From the NCBI GenBank assembly GCA_937958145.1, contig CALGOE010000131.1, positions 1-9,402 of the forward strand: DNA of 9,402 nucleotides, in the 5' to 3' direction. Positions 5,748-9,402 of the stretch are shown here, one piece after another. Source of the DNA: an uncultured Desulfobacca sp. Lineage in GTDB: Bacteria > Desulfobacterota > Desulfobaccia > Desulfobaccales > Desulfobaccaceae. Both the position numbers and the translations under genes were made by a program. The first letter of the stretch is position 1, and the number at the start of each line of letters is the position of its first letter. The notes under the pieces are model-generated. The model ran no database searches and was not told the DNA's origin. It saw nothing but the letters and a program-made list of their open reading frames with translations.

Positions 5748-5776
5748 TTGCCCGCCGCTGAAAAAGGAATTATATT
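5748..5776 (+). promoter_or_regulatory. Sigma70-like promoter of the yjbQ-phoH-pgpH operon
   Basis: TTGCCC at 5748-5753 (four of six to TTGACA) and TATATT at 5771-5776 (five of six to TATAAT) are exactly 17 bases apart, in the only AT-rich part of the gap. Transcription would begin near 5783, leaving a leader of about 60 bases before yjbQ. Confidence 0.6.
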
Positions 5777-5809
5777 AGAAGCGGAGGCACCAGCAGGAAA
5801 AAATTATTC

Positions 5810-5830
5810 CGGTCCTGACGTTAAGGACCG
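5810..5830 (+). promoter_or_regulatory. 5'-leader hairpin covering the possible ribosome site of yjbQ
   Basis: CGGTCCT (5810-5816) and AGGACCG (5824-5830) form a perfect 7-bp stem with a 7-base loop in the predicted leader. The 3' arm contains AAGGA (5823-5827), the only Shine-Dalgarno-like sequence before the yjbQ ATG at 5845. That distance (17 bases) is longer than usual. Folding could hide this site and lower translation of the first operon gene, or the stem could be an mRNA stability element. There is no T-run, so it is not a terminator. Confidence 0.5.
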
Positions 5831-5844
5831 CAAAGTGCCGATGT

Positions 5845-6282
5845 ATGGTAGAGATAAAATTTTTCTCGCTGCAGGTGGCGACCACCGCGGGGACCGATAT
5901 TATCGACTTGACGCCGCTGGTGCAAGAGCAGGTGGCCGCCAGTGGCATTGCCCAGGGGCAGGTGACCTTATTGATCCCGGGGTCTACGGCTGCTTTAACC
6001 ACCATAGAGTATGAATCCGGGGTCATCAATGACCTGCGCCGGGCCATTGCGCGCCTGTTGCCCAAGGATATCCCGTATGAGCACGACCGGCGATGGGGCG
6101 ACGGCAATGGCTATGCCCATGTACGGGCCGCGTTTTTCAAACCCGATCTGACGGTCCTGATTGAAGACCGCCGCCTGGTGTTGGGCACCTGGCAGCAGAT
6201 CGTCTTGTTGGATTTTGACAACCGCCCCCGGCAGCGTCTTATCCGGGGGCAGGTTATGGGGATACCGTCATCGGCGGCGTGA
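5845..6282 (+). CDS. yjbQ: YjbQ/UPF0047-family protein
   Basis: The protein has 145 residues, close to the normal family length (~135-145), and is cytoplasmic with no signal peptide. Family motifs seen: PGSTAALTTIEYESGV (45-60), DLRRAIARLLP (63-73), YEHDRRWGDGNGYAHVRAAF (78-97), LTVLIEDRRLVLGTWQQIVL (102-121) and the ending FDNRPRQR. The family is a small compact fold, often annotated as secondary thiamine-phosphate synthase because the E. coli protein shows that weak activity when overproduced; the true role is unclear. At residue 90 there is Tyr where I recall many relatives having His (the HxH motif), leaving H92; H80 is kept. The gene is first in an operon with phoH; its TGA overlaps the GTG start of phoH by 4 bases, implying translational coupling. 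A promoter and a leader hairpin lie upstream. The start is the first ATG in this frame after the promoter. Confidence 0.93.
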   Translation: MVEIKFFSLQVATTAGTDIIDLTPLVQEQVAASGIAQGQVTLLIPGSTAALTTIEYESGVINDLRRAIARLLPKDIPYEHDRRWGDGNGYAHVRAAFFKPDLTVLIEDRRLVLGTWQQIVLLDFDNRPRQRLIRGQVMGIPSSAA

Positions 6283-7313
6283 AAAAAGGGGCGGCGGCCT
6301 GGCGCCATAGCGAGCAACGCAAGGTGGCCTTTGCTGACAACGAGTTGGTCCAGGCGTTGTTCGGACAACAGAATCAGCATTTGCGGCTGCTCGATCGGCT
6401 GTTGCAGATCAAGTCGAATGTCCGGGGCAATGAAGTCATTTTGGAGGGGCCGGAAGCCGAGATCCTCCTGGCCGCCCGGACCCTGGAAGAACTTTATGAG
6501 TTGCTGCGGGCCGGCTATCCCCTGACCGGGCAGGATGTCCAGTATGCCCTGCGCCTGTTGCGGGATCAGCCAGATATCGACCTGAAAGATATTTTTCTGG
6601 ATTCGGTTTACATTGCAGGGTTAAAGAGGCGCATCACCCCCAAAAGCCTGAATCAGAAAAATTATCTGCAGGCCATCCGCCAGTTCGATATGGTCTTCGG
6701 CATCGGCCCGGCAGGCACCGGCAAGACCTATCTGGCCATGGCCATGGCGGTCGCGGCCCTGATCAATAATGAGTGTTCCCGGATCATTCTGACCCGGCCG
6801 GCAGTGGAGGCCGGGGAGAAATTGGGGTTCCTGCCGGGCGATCTCTTTGAGAAGGTCAATCCCTATCTGCGGCCGTTGTATGACGCCCTGCATGACATGA
6901 TGGATTTTGACAAGGCCTCCCAACTGATGCAGCGGGGGATCATCGAGGTGGCGCCCCTGGCCTTTATGCGGGGCCGCACCTTAAACAATGCTTTTGTGAT
7001 CCTGGATGAGGCGCAGAATACCACCTCGGAGCAGATGATGATGTTTCTGACCCGGCTGGGTTTTGGGTCCAAAGCGGTCATTACCGGCGATGTGACCCAG
7101 ATTGACTTGCCGGCCGGGACGCCCTCGGGCCTCAAGGAGGCGCGGGAGATCTTAAAGAACATCCAGGGTATCACCTTCATATACTTTAATAAAAACGACG
7201 TGGTCCGCCATCCCCTTGTCCAGGATATCATCCTGGCGTATGAAACCTACCAACAACGCCGCTCGCCGACCGGCTCAGGTCCCATGTCTCGCCGAGACAG
7301 CCACCATGACTGA
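6279..7313 (+). CDS. phoH: PhoH-family ATPase (YbeZ type)
   Basis: The protein has 344 residues, a typical length for the family. It starts at GTG 6279, overlapping the yjbQ stop (GTGA). The N-terminal ~120 residues are the PhoH-specific region (NELVQALFGQQNQHLRLLDR, NEVILEGPEAE). The P-loop ATPase domain follows, with Walker A GPAGTGKT (143-150), LTRPAVEAGEKLGFLPGDL (around 170-190), Walker B VILDEAQNTT (240-249) and a VITGDVTQIDLP sensor-like motif (around 268-279). It hydrolyses ATP in the cytoplasm. In E. coli the relative YbeZ works next to the endonuclease YbeY in rRNA maturation, and RNA-helicase-like activity has been proposed for the family. The start of pgpH overlaps its end by 8 bases, so all three operon genes are likely coupled. 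All key nucleotide-binding residues are present. The last ~15 residues (SPTGSGPMSRRDSHHD) look disordered. Confidence 0.97.
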   Translation: MKKGAAAWRHSEQRKVAFADNELVQALFGQQNQHLRLLDRLLQIKSNVRGNEVILEGPEAEILLAARTLEELYELLRAGYPLTGQDVQYALRLLRDQPDIDLKDIFLDSVYIAGLKRRITPKSLNQKNYLQAIRQFDMVFGIGPAGTGKTYLAMAMAVAALINNECSRIILTRPAVEAGEKLGFLPGDLFEKVNPYLRPLYDALHDMMDFDKASQLMQRGIIEVAPLAFMRGRTLNNAFVILDEAQNTTSEQMMMFLTRLGFGSKAVITGDVTQIDLPAGTPSGLKEAREILKNIQGITFIYFNKNDVVRHPLVQDIILAYETYQQRRSPTGSGPMSRRDSHHD

Positions 7314-9402
7314 GAAAAAAACCAACGGGAAAGCAAAACGCTCAACCCTGAATCCTGTGCAGCGCTTGTGGACGACTATTGCTCTGTCGCGGCTCGGTTT
7401 TGAAGCCGACCAGCCCCAGCCGTGGCAGAAAGTTCTGCTGTTGGCCAGCTTTAGTCTGCTGGCGGCCATTATGGTCTTCCCCCGGCCCCAGGCGCCCCAT
7501 ATTAATTATCAGGTAGGCGACATCGCCGAGCGCGACATCAAGGCGGCTGCCGATTTTCTGGTGGAAGACCAGGAGTCTACGGCCAAGCGCCAGCAGGAGC
7601 AACTGGACGAAAGCCCCTTGGTGTTTGATCTGGACGAACGGGTCGGAGCAGAGATCAAGGCCCGGTTGCATCAGGCTTTTGAATATATGCGCCAGGTGGT
7701 CCAGGAAAGCCAACGCCCGCCGGAGAGGGAGGGCGTGACGCCGCCGGAGGCCGAGGGCAAGCTGCCGTTCACCAAACTCTACAAAGTGCTACTGGAGAAA
7801 AAACCGGAATTTGACCGGTTTTTGGGCGTGACCTTGGCCAATAACATTTTTTATCTGTTGGCTCGGAATCATTTTTCGGTGCAATGGGAAGACATTATCA
7901 GTCAGCAGGTTAATCTGGTTATGGCCCAGGGGGTTTTTGGGGAACAGACCCTGTCGGCTGCTGATCTGCAACGACCGGTGATCATCCGGCGCTTGCCGTC
8001 CTGGCAGGAACGAGAGGAAACCGACCCCGGTCGGTTTTTGGCTCTGACCGAGGCCAAAAAGAAGGTGAATGCCTATTGCCGGGATGCGGTGGAGGATATG
8101 CCATCCGGCGTGCGCTGGGCTATTTGTGAAATTGCCCAGGCCCTGGTTATACCCAATATCTCGTTAAATCGGGCGGAGACGGAGAAACGGCGGCAGGCTC
8201 GGCTGCAGGAGTCCCGGCCGGTGTATTTCCAGATCAAAAAAGGGGAGATGCTGGTGCGGGAGGGGGAAAAGATTACCCAAACGCATCTGGTGAAGCTGCA
8301 TGCCCTGGATAGGGAACGGCCGCAGGGGTGGTGGTTCTGGAATTTTCTGGGCACCTGGGGGCTGATTGCCCTGGTCAGCGGTTTTGCCGCCAAACTGCTC
8401 CGGGTCAACGCCAAGAAAGGCCCGCGCACCCTGAAGGAGTTTGGCTTCCTGGCGGTGACGCTGTTGGGGGTGACCCTGTTCAGCCTGGGGTTGGTCTTTT
8501 TCAGCAACGCCCTGGGTCGATTGAGCCCCCTGTTGGCCAAGAATTTCCTCTACTTCCTGCCGGTGGCTTTGGCGCCGATGTTGGTCCAGGTTTTTATCGG
8601 CCTGGAGACGGCCGTGTTGACGGCCTTCCTGGCCGCCATGCTCTCGGCTCTGCTGGTGGACAAGCCGTTTCTGTTTTTTCTGTTTTATTTTTTAAGCGGT
8701 TTGGTGGGTATCTGGGCCAGCCTGTATTGCCGCAACCGGTGGGGGTTTATCCGGGCCAGTCTGTATGTCGCAGCTTTTAACGGCCTGATGGTGGCGGCCA
8801 TCAAACTGGTGGAATTTCCCCTCCAGGCCCAGGACTTCCTGCAAGGCCTGGTTTTTGGAGTGGCCGGCGGCTTGCAAATCGGCATTTTGGCTACGGGCTT
8901 GGCGCCGATTTTAGAGGTGGTGTTTGATCTGACTTCCGATATCCGGCTGTTGGAGCTGATTAATCTGGATCGGCCGATCTTACGGCAACTGATGTTGGTG
9001 GCCCCCGGCACCTATCACCATTCCATGATTGTGGGAAACATGGTGGAGGCGGCGGCGGAGAAGATCGGCGCCAATCCCCTTTTGGCCAAAGCGGCGGCGT
9101 ATTATCATGATATCGGCAAGATCAAAAAACCCACGTATTTTGTGGAAAATCAGTTTGACGGCGAAAACAAACATGAAAAACTGGCCCCGTCCATGAGCAG
9201 TCTGATCCTGCAGGCCCATGTCAAAGACGGGGTGGAACTGGCCCGCCAGAATAAGGTGGGGCAAAAGATCATCGATATTATCCGACAACATCACGGCACC
9301 AGTTTCATGGCTTATTTTTACAATAAAGCCAAACAACAGGCCGCCAATCCTGATATGGTGAACCGGGAGGATTATCGTTACCCCGGACCCCGCCCCCAGA
9401 CC
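7306..9402 (+). CDS. pgpH: PgpH-type 7TM-HD cyclic di-AMP phosphodiesterase, 3'-truncated
   Basis: Open for 699 codons to the window's end. There is one N-terminal membrane helix (~43-60), then an extracytoplasmic 7TMR-HDED domain (~63-325) ending with the typical KKGEMLVREGEKIT (311-324). A block of about seven helices follows (~343-545), then the cytoplasmic HD domain. HD residues visible: H572 (in GTYHHS), H601-D602 (YYHDIGK), H638, and H662-H663 (QHHG). In Firmicutes, PgpH hydrolyses the second messenger c-di-AMP to pApA. The sequence stops after DYRYPGPRPQT, just before the helix that should carry the last metal-binding Asp (LAD motif). Perhaps 60-150 residues are missing, judging from Firmicute relatives of ~710-720 residues. 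The ATG at 7306 overlaps the phoH end by 8 bases; the ribosome site is weak, fitting translational coupling. Family assignment is firm; substrate in this organism is inferred, and no c-di-AMP cyclase is in view. Confidence 0.95.
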   Translation, partial: MTEKKTNGKAKRSTLNPVQRLWTTIALSRLGFEADQPQPWQKVLLLASFSLLAAIMVFPRPQAPHINYQVGDIAERDIKAAADFLVEDQESTAKRQQEQLDESPLVFDLDERVGAEIKARLHQAFEYMRQVVQESQRPPEREGVTPPEAEGKLPFTKLYKVLLEKKPEFDRFLGVTLANNIFYLLARNHFSVQWEDIISQQVNLVMAQGVFGEQTLSAADLQRPVIIRRLPSWQEREETDPGRFLALTEAKKKVNAYCRDAVEDMPSGVRWAICEIAQALVIPNISLNRAETEKRRQARLQESRPVYFQIKKGEMLVREGEKITQTHLVKLHALDRERPQGWWFWNFLGTWGLIALVSGFAAKLLRVNAKKGPRTLKEFGFLAVTLLGVTLFSLGLVFFSNALGRLSPLLAKNFLYFLPVALAPMLVQVFIGLETAVLTAFLAAMLSALLVDKPFLFFLFYFLSGLVGIWASLYCRNRWGFIRASLYVAAFNGLMVAAIKLVEFPLQAQDFLQGLVFGVAGGLQIGILATGLAPILEVVFDLTSDIRLLELINLDRPILRQLMLVAPGTYHHSMIVGNMVEAAAEKIGANPLLAKAAAYYHDIGKIKKPTYFVENQFDGENKHEKLAPSMSSLILQAHVKDGVELARQNKVGQKIIDIIRQHHGTSFMAYFYNKAKQQAANPDMVNREDYRYPGPRPQT

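Overview
The window looks like chromosomal DNA from a GC-rich Gram-negative anaerobe, most likely a member of the Desulfobacterota (former Deltaproteobacteria). The basis is gene content and style: a RicT/PSP1 gene, a long BrkB-type membrane protein, a yjbQ-phoH-pgpH cluster, strong AGGAGG ribosome sites, and a zinc-ribbon motif that I associate with sensor kinases of this group. No rRNA, tRNA, CRISPR array, transposase or phage gene was seen. Taxonomy is inferred from recalled family patterns, not from a search.

Layout. Positions 1-2664 (+ strand) hold the 3' part of a ricT-like gene, an unrecognised 226-residue helical protein, and a YihY/BrkB-family membrane protein with a cytoplasmic C-terminal extension. 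A convergent gap (2665-2826) follows. Positions 2827-4469 (- strand) form a compact set of three genes, read right to left: a 75-residue four-cysteine zinc-ribbon protein, an ARPP-1-family (DUF6569-type) protein, and a small exported protein made almost entirely of five 16-residue IYDRxYRLQYR repeats. A 147-bp divergent region with a repeated GTCAACGGTT motif separates this set from a WYL-domain transcriptional regulator (4617-5624, + strand). After a GC-rich inverted repeat and a good sigma70-like promoter comes a tightly overlapping + strand operon: yjbQ (UPF0047), phoH (PhoH-type ATPase) and pgpH (7TM-HD phosphodiesterase for cyclic di-AMP). The last gene runs off the window's end.

How the genes may work together. 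yjbQ-phoH-pgpH is a translationally coupled housekeeping-type operon; in many bacteria phoH and pgpH lie beside ybeY (rRNA maturation), which may follow just outside the window. The most unusual part is 2827-5624: a ligand- or nucleic-acid-sensing WYL regulator divergently paired with an uncharacterised zinc-ribbon / ARPP-1 / repeat-protein operon. The layout suggests that the regulator controls both directions through the shared motif. WYL regulators are often linked to stress or defence loci, so this is the best candidate for an undescribed system, although no effector function can be read from the sequence.
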